Positions 11,881 through 25,610 of a stretch of 64,000 nucleotides of DNA are shown piece after piece; the stretch's first letter is position 1; every line of letters begins with the position of its first letter. Below the pieces are notes generated by a model. That model saw only the letters and a list, made by a program, of their open reading frames with translations, made no database searches and was not told the DNA's origin. Source of the DNA: Marsupella aquatica (lineage: Eukaryota; Marchantiophyta); the NCBI GenBank assembly GCA_973895155.1, contig OZ316898.1, positions 20,522,001-20,586,000 of the forward strand, written 5' to 3'. The position numbers and the translations under genes were made by a program.

Positions 11881-12252
11881 CAGGCTCAGCTTAGAGTAAT
11901 ATGTTGTGCATGATGTATTCAATTTAGTTCATGATTTTTGAGTTCCTTCACACACCTAACCTTCTATCACACCTCCAACTATTTGTAAACATTGTGGTCA
12001 ATGTATACAATTCTAGATGTGATGCATTGTTTCTAGCCGAGGTAGCATGGTAAAGGGCTATTTCAACACTGCACTTGTAGTCAACTGCATTATTTAGGCA
12101 ATGCAATCAAACATCCAACAACTGTCCATAGCAATCTTGGGTTCGGTCTACAATGGTGTCCTTTTGGTTATAAGGACTGAAAATCTTATTACAAAAACTT
12201 TTGACAAGAAATGGTACATTGATGAGAAATTGAGAGTTTTGGTCTATTGGGA

Positions 12253-12437
12253 GACAAACTCTGGTCAGGAGGTCTATAAAGTATAAATCTCATTCCTTGG
12301 AGTTGTTGCTCTAGAACACATAGCTGTTGAACCCACCTGTCAAGGACAAACTTTGGTCAGGAGGTCCACTGAGTATATACGTCATTCCTTGGAGTAGTTG
12401 CTCTAGAACACGTAGCTGTTAAACCTACCTGTGAAGG
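12253..12437. repeat. Two-copy 92-bp tandem duplication
   Basis: Copies begin with GACAAACT at 12253 and 12345. They share TGGTCAGGAGGTC, CATTCCTTGGAGT and TTGCTCTAGAACAC, and end near CACCTGTCAAG. They are mildly diverged. Confidence 0.85.
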
Positions 12438-14841
12438 AGCTAGATTGCTATGAATGTCCCTTCCCTACTTCCTTCACAGTTAAATGAAGGAGCTGGCATT
12501 AGAATCCAGCAGAATGACTTGGCTACTAAGGCATATTGAAGCTCTACATGGGAGAAACAGCTGCCTGGGCTGAAATGGAGATAAATTCTCTTTTGACAAT
12601 GTCAGTACATGAGAAATACATTCTCAAAGTACTTAAGGTGGAAATGTTTTGTTTTCATGAACACTTTTATTCATCAATCGTCAATGTCCGTGAAGGTTTC
12701 CGATACTGGCAGCAATTTGCTTGCTATGATGTTAATTGGCACCATTCAAGGTGCAGAGATTTGTAGATCACCATAGAATCTTGTGAATGGCTCCTTAACA
12801 ATGCATTTTGTGACAAATTGTCTGGAAAATCCTGGATCTTGCAACCAAAAAGACACAAAATTTGGGCAATGTTGTCCGGATGGACAAAGCTTGTGAACGT
12901 ACCTTGACACCCCTTATACCCTCACTTGTTGACCCTTTTCTTGCTTCCAAAAGTTTCTGTCAAGCAAATTTCTCTCTTGCTATGCAACCAAATTGATTTT
13001 TGTTGATGTTAGAATCAGTTTTGAAGGATCTTTCCAATGAGATTCATAATTAGAGTCAATTTCATTAAAAATTGAGGGAGCTAGAGATTACACCCTCACT
13101 CGCTGGATACTCTTCCTGCTCCCTAAAGCTTTGACCAGAGAACTTTCAGAAGGAGGAAAAGTGTAAGTACATTGGCTTATCTTGGAGAAGTTGATAGGGC
13201 GACTCAAAACTAGTTGGGCAGCTCAAAACTAGTTTAGAAGTAATCGCCCACGGGAAAGTACATTAGTCTGTTAAAAGCTATTGATTGCCTAAAATGGCAG
13301 TCAATAACTGTTACCAATGTATGTTAACATCTTCCTAGGGGGCAGATGGTGACAGCAAAATTAACCCAATTGTTGACACAACCTAACAAGAGCCCTTGAT
13401 TTTGTTGACAACAAGTAATATATATGTTCCTGTCAAGGTTGTACAACTGCTCCATTCCCACTCTAGAGTGGGATCTTTATAAGAACCAACTCCATGTGTG
13501 GAAAAATACAGCATTATAACAACCAATTTTTGCTGTGTAAAAATATTTGAAGTAGATTGTAAGATTTTAGGCTTTATAAACTTTTTAGGGGCAAAATCTG
13601 AAGACAAGCTCATGAGGGACATGAGTTTGTGCATGCGTAAGAAGTTAAGATTTATTAATGGTATTTTCAGATTACAGATTTTAAGTAGTGCCACTAAAGA
13701 TATTCTATTTGACAATATTACCACGTTACTTTGCTTTTTAGAAGGATGACACTGTTTAGTGAATGGATGACAAGTTTACCAAGATAATTAGTTCGTGGAC
13801 CCCTATCTTCTCCATTACACTTCCCGATTCCTTAAGACCCATTCACATTATCTATCAGTTTTCAATCCAATTCTTCTCATCACAGAAGTCACATTCAACC
13901 GTTTCTCTCCTGAACTTCAACAAATGCATTCTCGCTACTGTCTCCCAAACAGCTCTAATCGTCACCTGAACCTTTCAATCTTTTTTGCCTTTCAGCAGCC
14001 AAACCTACTCCTCCGCCCCGAGTTCCTCATCTCTTAGTTTCCGTTCCTTCTTCCTCACAATAACCACATTGACCTCTCACCCTGGAACTCCCGGATGATT
14101 TCATCAAAATCCTTTATCCATATCTGAACGTCTCTTTAAACACAATCCATTTTACCATAGCCTCTTGCAAATGCGCCTCTTGAGAGTCGATGCGTTTGAC
14201 AGAGTCACTGCTTCTGTTCGCTCCAATAATGGTCCGCATCCTTATCAAGTGATCTCTCAAATCAGCTTCACTTCTAATATTTTCAATTTGATCATGAAAA
14301 GGCATCGTAGAAACTTGTAGAGCCCTGGTCTATCAATTGCTAGATAGTATTTCTTATTGTCAAATCAAGTCGAGCTCTGTCTGGTGCAATGGAGCACTGG
14401 GTCAGCTCTTCCCTTTCAAAAACCAGATATGGAGATACAATTTGAAGTCCTACATGCAGATTGGTCTTTGATTTCAAGCTGCCTCCTTTATGAACTCCTG
14501 AAATACGAGCCTGTGTAATAGATTGGATCTGTAAGAACCCACAAGAGCGATGGTGCAGCCAGTGTGCTCGTTTCGTCCTTATGAAATTGTTATGGTCTTT
14601 CGTTTGTTACCGATTCGGATCTCCACTCCAAGAAAAGTAGGGCAACGCTCACTAAGCTGCATCAAGTTGTGGAGCAATGTTTGGTATTTCTTGCTCAGTA
14701 ATTGCCTATTTCACAAGCTGAATCTGTTTGTCATATAATTCTTCTGTCCACGAGCACGACACGAGGAAACGACAATGCCGGAAGACAGATTGCTAGAGAA
14801 GGAGTGCTAGACAGAATGACCTTCTGGCGCTGCAGAAACAA

Positions 14842-14916
14842 GATTCTTAACTGCCATGCTCAGGATTCTTAACTGCCATTGTAATTAAAGTGTTGCTTCA
14901 TTACTTTAATTACAAT
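14842..14916. repeat. 16-bp direct repeat beside a perfect 14-bp hairpin
   Basis: GATTCTTAACTGCCAT occurs at 14842-14857 and 14864-14879. It is followed at once by an inverted repeat, ATTGTAATTAAAGT (14878-14891) and ACTTTAATTACAAT (14903-14916), with an 11-nt loop. AT-rich arms next to a short direct repeat are compatible with a MITE or replication slippage. Neither is proven. Confidence 0.75.
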
Positions 14917-16874
14917 TGAATTACAATTAAAAACAAGGGTGGGCAGTTGGTTAAGCGGGGTAAATAAAACTGAGTTGAAAGCCTACTCAGGGTAAATAAA
15001 ACAGTTATTTTTGATAACTTTTTACATCAAGCTTTACGGCATGGCGTCCTCAATTTTACCAAAATCTTGTCGCAAACACGTATGTTGACATAATTTCATT
15101 GTGGAAACCAATCCGTTTCTATTTGCAGGGCGCCATGATGACGTGGTGCGCTGTGGAGTCAGGAATTTTGGAAGGGACCTCTAGTGGGGTCCGTAAATAA
15201 AAGAACTATACACTAAAAAGTTGACATATTTATAAATACAAATACAAAAAAAAATATTGTAAGTAATTCAAAATCTAATGGCAATTTACTTCAAAGAGGT
15301 TTCAGATTATATCCTGCTGTCATGTCATACACAATTTGTGTGTATTTCATTTTTAACTTCAAAAACTTCTAAACATTTGCTTACATTCGGAAACAGGCAT
15401 GGTTTTTCCAAATTTCACCTAAAATTTTGTCAGTCTAATTTTCAATGACTATTTATTTTTGTTTGACACTGATGATCTCTACTGTAATATCTCAAGAACT
15501 CAAGAACTCAAGATTTCCATTTGGTCTCTACATTATTATTACCCTGCAGGCAAAGGACGGCGGTACAGCTTCCGAAATCTAAAGTGCTTCTAGCCAATCT
15601 GTCCTTTGGGGTCATTGCAATGATTATTAATCTGTTCATGGAGTACCCGTCCACACTTTTCGCTAATGTAGATTTGAGGGTGTGCAATTTAGGCGGTGCA
15701 GATTTTGACGTAGTCTTCGAGACAAAGTCTACTCTTGGATACTCCGAGGCTGACCCACCCTCAGCCATGAGCTAGAGCAGACCAAAGAGAGCATGATTGT
15801 GAATGGTTTCACTGGACTCTTGAGAGAATGACCTCCCAACTGGTGGTTACAACGAAGACATGACAAGCATTCCTTTCGGTAATGCCAAGGGAATATGGAA
15901 ACAAAGCTCATAAACCTGGCCTTGTTTTTATTCAGAGTTTCCCTTCTTACTACCACAGTGTACAGCTGACCATTCTAAAACATAACTATATTGTTTTATT
16001 CAGAGTTAGGGTCGTTCTAAAAATACTTGCTAACTACATGAATCAATAGTTTAGTATATAATCATGAATATCACACTGAGTGAGTTGAAAAAAGTTCAAT
16101 GATCAATAAACAATTTTGCAAGTGTGTCAACCATTTGATGGTACAGTCAACCTGAAATTGTTTATACCATAGATTTTTTGGATTTGATTGACAAAACCTT
16201 TTACAGTAGAGTGCTTGTGAAAACTGCTGTAGAAAAGAAATTTAGGTACATTCCTAGCATTTTGACGTAAACAATGAATTTTCAGTGTATATATCAATGT
16301 TAATTAAAATGCAGGAGGCATTGCATTAGTTTTAAGGAAAAAATAATTAATATTTTAATTTTTGCAGGACCTACGTGAACCAGGATGGCACTACGTAACT
16401 GTAGTTTATAACAGCTAAGTGATCTTTTGAAAATAAATTAACTGGATCAAAGGAGCCCCTTGTAAAGTACAATGAAAGGGACCAAAAGGTAGGTGTTGTC
16501 TACACTAGATCACAAAATTCTTAATTGGTCGGAAATGTTTTGAAACTGGTTGATGCCTTATTGAAAGAGGGTTAGAAAACAAAAAGAAGACTCTATATAG
16601 GCGAATTCCAACATGAACGTTACCCCCAGAAAAAATAGTGATCCTAGCAGGTCAGCAAAACAAACTTGCATCCACCATACCTCTATCGTAACTCTACAAT
16701 TATTCAGTATTCATTCACACTGATATAATGAAACATTTTATATCATGGTCTAAAAAGTCATGCAATTGGTCTCTCCTTGTCAAGTAACATTATATGTTGC
16801 TGTTTTCTAATTGCTACTAAGCATGATTCTCCACTGCACCCACTCACCACATCCAAAACAGAGGCGGAGTGTTG

Positions 16875-17010
16875 CATGAGAGATAATAATAATTGTTGTG
16901 TATATCACTGTACAGTCTACTATGTCTAAGTGCAGGCTCCCGGGAAGAGGCCTCAAGCATGCAGTTATCCACATTATGCACTTCATCATAAGTGCATGTT
17001 ACAATTCTCC
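16875..17010. repeat. Dispersed repeat, copy 2 (ATAAGTGCA-rich)
   Basis: Divergent partner of 5455-5560 in the same orientation, sharing the GATAATAAT block, TAAGTGCAGGCTCCCGGGAA and CATAAGTGCATG. Similar CACTTATC words continue to about 17390, so the full unit may be longer. Confidence 0.5.
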
Positions 17011-19554
17011 GTATGTGCCTGCAGGCACTTTGCAATAACTACATATGAAATTGCTTATGCAATTTACATTTCTTGTCAGGTCAACGCATCAATTTCTCAT
17101 ACCCATCATCTTTGTAGTGCACGATTCAACTGGATAAGTGCATGATACTACAATGTGTACTTATTTGCTGCACTTATCAATAAATATTTCTAACACATGT
17201 GTTGTAGTAATAGACTGAAAATGCCCTTAAGTATTTTTAGTTTAGTGACGGGTAACCTGCACTTACAGAAGGTGCAATTTTTGGTGCATTTACAAAACAT
17301 TTGCCATATTATTGGGGGCCAAAACGACCACCCTGCAATTACCCATGGAATACAGTTATACACACTGCACTTATCCACTATATGTGTATACATTCGTGTA
17401 TTTCACATAAGCATACCGGTGCCTTTTTGGAAGGTCACAATGATACAAAATTGGGAGACAGCCTGAGTCACAGAACCGTTATATCCTGTTACAGTTACGG
17501 GCTAGGACGGTCTTACAACTGTGTAACGACTGCAGATCCGTGGACTGGTGTACAGTCCCCAAGACCCGCTATTATTACTTATTTTAATTTTAATATATAA
17601 TATGATATGATATATATAAAAATATTATGTACTGATTATTGAGAAATGGACCGGCTGTACCAATTCGTGCCCCTTCCCGGGCCGCCGCCTGTGCCTTGCT
17701 TTTTGGCTCTTTGCACGGTCGCAGGGAGGGCCTCAGAAGAGAGGACCTCAGTTCCCTGGCTCTAATAATAATAATAAAGTTGTTCTATACTCATCCAATA
17801 AAGTCACATCTAACGGCTTTCGTTATGCGGTCATGTCCAGGGAAGCCAGTGACCTTAGATTCTTGATAATCCCATTCTATGATTCTATTCTTCCTCTCTG
17901 TGGGTCGGCTGGTGTTACCCCTCACAGGCTCACACCCTCCGCCCTTGCAAAGGGCCAAGAAGGAAGATCCTGGACCCAGATTCAATTTAGGAAAAGTTAC
18001 TGCATAGCGGTACTCAAAGCTCCTCCCTTGGGCTTTGCAAGAGCGAGTAAGCAACATCCTGGACCGGAGATTTTTTAGTGGCAAAATTTGGCCAGATTCC
18101 TCCTCCCTGACAAGTGTTAGTCACTTTGGTAAACCTTGGCTAGGTTTTTGTCTTCTCCTAGCCACAGACCTCATTAGACACAATCTAACAGTTATCTTTG
18201 ACTAAGGAAGACCTAACAATATTGATCTAGGAGATTTATGTAAAGAATGTTCCAGGCATCTTCCTCTTCACAAGGTGACATTTGCGACCTGGTGAAAAAA
18301 AACTCCTAAAATACTACGCTGTCAGGACCCACTTCCACGTGGACTTTGGGCATTGTCACATGGTGGGCTTCTCTGGTATTCTCTGGGTTTTTATCTGGGT
18401 TTCAAGGCAAAATGAACGACAGATTCTGGACCCGCACTGGAATTTAATTTGGGATAGATTATGTGTTGTCAACAATTGAAGGGGTGCATGTCAAAAGCCT
18501 CCTCCTTATCATTTCTGACTGCCAGATTCCTGACTTCTCCCTATGGTTTTGGGCCCCCGAGCATTGACTTGGTTCTATCATGAGTGACATTTTTCTGGAC
18601 AAAGATTTGCTTTGCTGATTCAATCCAACCTGAACATGATTGTATTGACAACGTTTAAGTCACTTTAATAAGGATAGTTACATCCACCTTAGGTATCCTT
18701 GAAGCTGCACACCATGTCAAGTTGTAGTAGGGGATTGCAGAACCTTGGATCAATCATATCTCTGTGAATTGTACCATGGATGCAATTTACACTGACCCTT
18801 TCTTCTTTAACATTGTTGTACATAAGAATCCATTACAAGAATTTGTCACCAACAGGTATTCTAAATAACTGGGTGCTATAATTTGCGTCAGAGAAAAATC
18901 AGAAATCCAGCAACTGGTGACTGTGGATAGTGATCTTTGGAGATGGATTTCTCTGCAAGTGCTCAACATCTCCAGATCCACTTTAACTTGTTAGAAATGG
19001 CATCAAATGAGCCTTCCAACATACTACTTTTCTCTCAATATATTCCCATCACATTTGGAAACATTATAATTTTGCAAGATGGGTTCCAAGGGGCCCTTGA
19101 CGTCATTAGACAGCCTGTCCTATCGTCGTGATTGTAGAGCAGGCTAGGTCGATCCTAATTGAGTAAAGTGGGCTAGGTCCACCCAGTGTTTCCTGCCTGT
19201 GCAAAATTCTACACAGTTGCTACCAGCTGAAAGCGCTTGCTATTGACACAAAGAGGATTTAACAAGATTTTAGTGACTTATTTATCAAAATCAGTGGTCT
19301 TGATCTGACTAGTCGTAGATCTAACAGTCCTAATGTGACCACACAAGTCAAGTACAATGTTTTTGCCAAGTGGAGGCTTTTCAACTCCCATGAGTGCCAC
19401 CTGCCCCAAAATACAAATGAAAACATTGGGTCTATTCTAATTAGGGCATGTCAATGTTCTCACTTTGGTTACCATTTTACTTTTTTGGAGGTACCACCTT
19501 TATAGGGTATGTATTTTGGTAACCCATAAAGATTCTGTTCTGGCTTAAACCATA

Positions 19555-21071
19555 ACTTTCCCTATATAAGGGGAAGTGTCGAAGATCTCCCCCTTTTTCC
19601 ACATTTCAACCATTGTTCTCCTCTAGCATATCAGTTTGCTCCACAATTTCAAAAAAATCTCCTTTTAATGATAACTACGGGTAACCCGTAGCTTTTGAAG
19701 GGCAGTTGTGGTTTAAGTGAGTTTTATGTCCTAAGTTAACTGTGATTTGACACGCCCTATTGCATAGTTGAGGGACATAAAGATTCTGTCCGGGCTAAAG
19801 TGAGTTTTAGTTTGATGTCTTGAGCCAAGTGTGCTTTGACACGCCCTTTGACACTCCCTATTGCATGGCTGAGGGCGAAGGTCCATCCTGGCTCGAATTT
19901 CTCCAAGGAAGGGGTGGGGGGGTATGTTCAGACAGGAACAGGAAAGGAAGGACGAGCGAGGAGGTGGCCCGGTTGCCGGACGGACGTTTATATGGCATCC
20001 CACTATCCCAGTTTCGCCGCTGCCCATCACACCACGGCGGGTGGCTTCGTGATGCCAGGCGGACGTTTATATGAAGCTCCGTCACACTGTAAATCACGGT
20101 GGGCGATACTCGTCTGATGTTCGCGCGCTATTTAACAGTCCTCTGCTCTGCTTCCCTCCGCGCAATAATTATCGCAGACCTCGCCTCCCCTGTTGATACA
20201 GAGATTCAGTAGTAGATCAGTTTCTCGCTACAGAGGATCCGATCCTTTCGTCTGGCCCGAGTCTGTTGTCGTAATCGAATTTGCACTGTAGTCGAGAGGA
20301 TTGCGTGGAAAAATTCGCTCTCGAGGAAGGAGCGAAGGGGCCCGGGCGGAGCGTGGCGGGCAGTGGTGTGCGATAAACGACCTGTGTGCGATTGAGATTG
20401 AGATTGAGATTGTGTGTGTGTGCGGTGATGCTCGTGATGACGCTGACGATGGTGGTGACGAAGATACTCTAGTGCGCAGTAGATGATGCGATTACCGCGA
20501 ACGAGGAAGGAGGAAGGAGGAAGGATTGATTGTTGTTTAAATGGCGAGGCGTCCGGTTTACCTGATTCCTCGAGGAATTATCGTAGGTTGGAGTAGTAGG
20601 GACGCAGGATATTGTGTGGGCAACAGATGGTAGCTAGCTGCCGCTTCTGGCTTTCGTTGCCGGCTGGGCTGGCCGGGCGGGCTCCTGAATGTGGTGTTCC
20701 CCCAATCCAAGCCAGGCAACAGGAGCCTGAACTAATTTTTAGCGGAAGAGCGGGGAGCCATTACGATTTGAAGTTTCAGTGGACGGGGATGGAGATAGGT
20801 CGAATCGATATTCTCTAGCAGACACAGAGACGGAGATACAGATGTGTTCTGAGCGGAGGTGATTCTCTTCTCGATTCGGTTTTGATTTGGTATGGTATGG
20901 TGTGGTGCGGTGCGGTGCGGCATACGAGACGAGAAGAAGAAGAAGAATAGCTGATGCGGATTTCCCGAGGTGGGCAGGACTTGAGTTCCGGAATTGTTAG
21001 CCTGTAGGCTCGACGAACATTAGTGCGAATTCACCCTAGGTTTTCATATCGGGTGGAGGTTTAGGGAGCAT
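19555..21071 (+). promoter_or_regulatory. Putative promoter and 5' leader of the NAD+ carrier gene
   Basis: The stretch before the carrier ATG becomes GC-richer after about 19.8 kb, as often seen at plant gene starts. A TATA-like TATATAAG lies at 19563-19570 and another candidate, CTATTTAAC, near 20127. Which one serves this gene is unknown. A small hairpin CTACGGG-TAA-CCCGTAG sits at 19675-19691. The leader has simple-sequence tracts: GATTGA repeats running into (TG)n at 20390-20424, AGGAAGG repeats at about 20502-20525, and GGTATGGT/GGTGCGGT repeats near 20890-20920. In-frame TAG at 21021 fixes the upstream limit of the coding frame. Confidence 0.35.
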
Positions 21072-24000
21072 ATGAGAAAGTGCATCCGCAAGATGCCTGA
21101 AGAACAGCGTTCCAAGCTGTTTAATGCTGCCGCAGGGGCTGGTGCCGGTGAGCTCCACGGCACTCTCTCCCATTCTTTTGCCTTTGTTTGTCCACGCGGT
21201 GAGAATCGGCTCTAGTTTTGTGGGTAGAAGTTCGTCCGAAACAGAGTAGTTTGTGAGGGCAGGAGACCTCATTTTGTCGACCTTGAGATTCACGGACAGC
21301 CTGCCGAATGACTATCTACAATTGGTTTGTTGGCGTGAGCTGTGATTTTTGTCAAAATCCCGCTCCGACCGTCAGTTGACGCGTGGCGGTTTAGGAGGTC
21401 CTAGAAGGGAAAATTTAGTATTCTAAGAGGTATTGGAATTTGAGGGTCTCGAGCTCGGATGCTAGATCCCTCTGAAAGTTTATACTGGTTGCATCACCGA
21501 ACTACGAGCCCGGACGTTGACGTGGGAGGAGCATGACAAACTGACAGCAAAGTCTTTTTTAAACCGGTGGAATCGCTCCGTAATTTTAAATGTATTTCTA
21601 CGGAACATTGGGCTTGTACACAGTTAAAATGAAGGGATATGATGCAACTTGGTTTGTCAAACCTGTCGAGTTGCAGATCATTTTTAGATATTTGAATTGT
21701 TGAGGAGGTCCTTCGACGCAACGTGTGCTTTGTCGGCGCTAATCTGCTTTGTGCTATTGTCTCGGCATGTCGCAGGAGCAATTGCCGCAACGTTTGTATG
21801 TCCTCTTGATGTCGTCAAAACTCGTCTTCAGGTCCAAAGGTGGCCCAAGAATGGTAGACCGACAATCAGAGGTTAGCCTTCTCAATTCACAGTCCTAATT
21901 TTGCATTCTTGGTGACATGGTGAGTAATAACGGCCTTGGAAAATGGTGCTCTCCTGCGACTGGCCATCTTTGAATTATTTATGGCTATTTGCAGCACATC
22001 CTAAGTTTTGTGTTTGTTGGGCTGAACAGGAGGAGTCATTGCGGGCAGTCTTGGACAGATATTTCGGGAAGAAGGGATACGTGGACTCTATCGTGGGCTA
22101 TCTCCCACGATGGTCGCACTCCTTCCAAATTGGGCGGTTTACTTCACAGTTTATGAGCAACTGAAGGGACTTCTGCAAAAAGGCGATCATAGTGCGCGTT
22201 GTAAGTCATTCATGTTACATCTCACCTGCTGTTTGGAGATAGATTGAGAACGTCACTGTCGATTCTTTGGAATATGTGGCGCTTTTTACGCAGTTTTGTC
22301 CTGCTCGGTAGCCCTAACGTTCAACGTGTACTAAAAGTTTTTTCGAGTATCCTTTCATCGATTGACACTAGCCAAGGCGACCAGTCGCATCAACAACTGA
22401 AATTCGAAAAACAAGCTTCAAAATTGTTCCGCTGGTCTCAGTCTAACGAGTTTCTGGGTTACTGATAAAGGTGTGTAGAAAGATTCACGGACTGACGTGG
22501 TATTTCTCTACTCCTTGACTTGCTGTATTGAACAGCTGCTGGCAAGTCAAAGAATCACGGTCTTTCTCTCCCTAGAAGTATTCTTGCAGCAGCTGGTGCT
22601 GGCGGTGCCACTATTCTGGTCACAAATCCATTATGGGTTGTAAAGACACGCTTGCAGGTGACTTTCATCGATCCCATAAATGATAGCGGTAATCGATCAG
22701 CTGTTCTTGGATTGTTTGAGAATTTTAACCCCCGACACACACACATGCAACATGCAATAATTATTGTGTGTGTGTGTGAGTGGTACAGTTGTCGCTGTGG
22801 TATGTTCGACCTCTATTTTCTCCTACGGAGATGGATGATATGCTCTGACATTTCAGTCCTTTGACTGTGAAAAGGCAGTAAATCTGCTACGTACTGCCTA
22901 TACGCAACAATAGTTAATGATTTTCCCTTCGTTGATCCTGAATATATATTTAAAAACTTTACAGACTCAAAGACTCAGACCAGAGTTGGTGCCGTACACA
23001 AACACGTTTTCAGCTCTACGGCGAATTGCTCATGAGGAGGGTATTAGAGGGTTGTACAGGTGAGTCATGCTAAACGATCATTCAAGCCTTATAGAGAATT
23101 GCCTGCTGTCTATTCAAGCGAGTTAAGTCTTTCGATAGTTAGTTTGTCTTGGCCTGGCAGTGAGAAGAAAAGTGCGTACTTCGGTCCTTCTGTTGGCAAA
23201 CTGAATAAATGCTTCCTCGCAGAACCATAGAAATGCGCCTTTCCCCCCGTCGTTTCATTTGAGCTAGCTATCACGAGATGATTTTAAAGAGAAGATCGTA
23301 TACTTTTATGAAATCTGTGATCATCACCACTTGGGAGAAAGGTTGTGGAGTTTGTGCATGTAAAATCAGGTACAGGGATTCTGTGTGTTGCTGAAACTAA
23401 AACGCTTGTTGGTTTTGCTGAACAGTGGACTTGTACCAGCCTTGGCAGGAATAAGCCATGTTGCAATTCAGTTTCCAGTTTATGAACGAATGAAAGCATA
23501 TTTCGCCGATAAAGGTAAACACTGCAATTCCATAATTGCCTGCAAGGCTTCGAAATTTATTATCTAAGTTACCCAATGCGAAAATAAGTCTAGGTTGGAT
23601 ACTCAACCCTGGCTCCCCGCCTGGATCAGATGTGACAGTTGTTCTTATGACGGCAATAGTTAGGAACAGTACAATTTGTATGGCATTTGCTCTGTCCATG
23701 ACAGCTGCTAATTCCCGGTTGATAACGGACTATCCGGTTGGCCTGAGAACAGTTGGTCGTTGTCAAATTGGCTGAGAAGTTGGTTACTTGGTTGTGTCGC
23801 AGCTGGTACAACTGTGGAAGAGCTAAAATCCACTGACGTTGCAATTTCTTCTGCAATATCGAAGGTGATTGCATCAACGCTCACATATCCACATGAGGTG
23901 AGATACTATGCTTGATTTTCTTTTCCTGAGCACTCTACGTTTTTGTTCACTTCTTCCTTAATATGGTGACGGTAAACTACTTTCACGTGATAGGTCGCAC

Positions 24001-24561
24001 TGCTCTTAAGGAAAGTAGAGCTGGGGAGCTTATTTGCTATTTATCATTCCTTATTTTCGCCTGTAGCACTGTGAAGTTCTTTCCTCCGATTCTCTCTCGG
24101 TTCTTGTATTTATGACCGTGTCTCTTACCTGGTGCTGAGCATACCATGGATATGTTTTACAGGTTGTGAGATCAAGGTTGCAAGAGCAGGGACATTCAAA
24201 GTTGGTGCAGCTTAGGTACGCGGGGGTCATTGATTGCGTTAAAAAGATTGCTGCTGAGGAAGGAGTGGCAGGCTTTTATAGAGGATGTGCGACCAATTTG
24301 ATGAGGACTACCCCCGCAGCGGTCATCACCTTCACAAGCTTTGAGCTCATATTAAGATATTTGCAGAGAACTTACCCCCCGGTTTCGGAAACTTCCACAG
24401 CGAAAGCATCTTCTGTTCAGGGACATGATAGCAGCTCGGGCAGTGCAGAAGCTGCAGACGAGAGTTCTTATAATTCATCTAATCCCCGAGGAGCAGCAAA
24501 ATTGAATTCTTTGGGACTCTCTCACAAAGATTCTTTAAAAGCAGGAGGTAGTGTTTCATAA
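21072..24561 (+). CDS. NDT1: Mitochondrial-carrier-family NAD+ transporter (NDT1/NDT2, SLC25A32-like)
   Basis: Eight GT-AG exons give an intact 380-residue protein: 21072-21147, 21776-21871, 22030-22200, 22536-22657, 22965-23059, 23426-23514, 23803-23897 and 24163-24561. The three carrier signatures are present: [11 protein letters not shown] (about residue 34), [11 protein letters not shown] (about 145) and YPHEVVRSRLQ (about 245). There are also two [22 protein letters not shown]-type matrix-helix motifs and [20 protein letters not shown]. The Trp in NPLW marks the NAD+/folate/FAD/pyrimidine nucleotide branch, and the overall sequence best fits plant NDT carriers as I remember them. NDTs exchange NAD+ for AMP/ADP across mitochondrial, plastid or peroxisomal membranes. 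A Ser/Ala-rich tail of about 60 residues (after 318) is longer than I recall for Arabidopsis NDT1. A folate or FAD carrier is the alternative. Confidence 0.93.
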
Positions 24562-25486
24562 TACGAATATTTTTGAGTATCAAGTGTAGCGATTGAGTCT
24601 ACTGGGAGCTTATTACAGGTAAACTGTTCCATGCTTTGCATCTAGAGTGAAATTGCTTACCCATGAGCTTGGGTGAGTCTTTGACTAAGCTCACATAAGA
24701 AGGTTGGGTTGGGAAGATCAGCAATTGAGTTGTTGAAAAGGTTACTTATACATACCTTCCCTTCTGAGAGCTAGTAAGATTACATGCGTCTGAAAGCTCT
24801 CTTCGGCATACATGTCAGCTGGCAGATGTCCAGAGGTAACAGTTACTGAGCGGATGACAGCTGGGCTTCAAATGCAGTACGCTCTTTAGATATTGCCATC
24901 TGCAGCCTGAGTTTTTTGGGGACAAATATTGAGTCCCCTGCAACCAAATTGTGCTCTCAAATGAGGGTTCCTTCTGATATTGTTTACCAGAAGAGGGTCA
25001 CTATTTTTGCTGTATTGTAGCAAGCAGTCTCAAATAACATTAGGGTGTTCTAGGTCCAAGTTTTGTTCGATGGTGAACCCAGTTCAAAGGAATGTGCGCT
25101 GGATTTGTGAGTGATGATGAGGCCCGCAATGCTACGACTGAGGGTCGAGCATTTATCATGTAAAGGTTTCATGCTTCCTACCAAAACAGCGTCTAAGCTG
25201 GATTCACTCAATAGAGATTTTTTCACAATGATGTACAGTTCCAATTTGAGATATTAGGAACCTGCTGTTCTGGTTCTAGCTTCTAGATGCTAGTAGGTAG
25301 AATATGAATGGAGAATTTTGGTTTTAGAGGATCATCTTTACCTTCAAAGATCGAACGAGATCGGAATTTGTAATTGGTTTTGATGGAATCCAAATTTAAG
25401 AAGACTCGAGCTGTTCAGTGCTTGCAAGTCTCAGTTTCATGTGTCTTTGTTAGCAACGGAGTTATCCCCTTCCGCTTCTGATGATA

Positions 25487-25517
25487 ATGTTTGATTACCA
25501 TGTGGGTAATCAAACAT
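25487..25517. repeat. Perfect 13-bp hairpin
   Basis: Arms ATGTTTGATTACC (25487-25499) and GGTAATCAAACAT (25505-25517) pair exactly around the 5-nt loop ATGTG. Confidence 0.85.
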
Positions 25518-25610
25518 GTATTCTAGGCAAGGCTTTTAGTGCCAATTAACGTTATGTCTCATGAAAATGTTTGTATAAAAACGTAATGAAAAGGTATGAG
25601 ATCCTTTATA

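Larger units (their letters stand above)
11881..19554. other. Long gene-free, repeat-rich region
   Basis: No gene is supported on either strand. Open frames are under about 115 codons and resemble no family I recognise. The region contains a 92-bp tandem duplication, a direct-plus-inverted repeat cluster at 14.84-14.92 kb, a second copy of the ATAAGTGCA dispersed repeat, and simple AT-rich tracts such as 17590-17640. Old transposon sequence is the likeliest content. Confidence 0.55.

Noticed and set aside
17440-17640. Possible LTR edge or NUMT around the AT-rich tract
   Set aside because: No terminal TG/CA pair, no matching second copy in the window, and no organellar gene sequence recognised.
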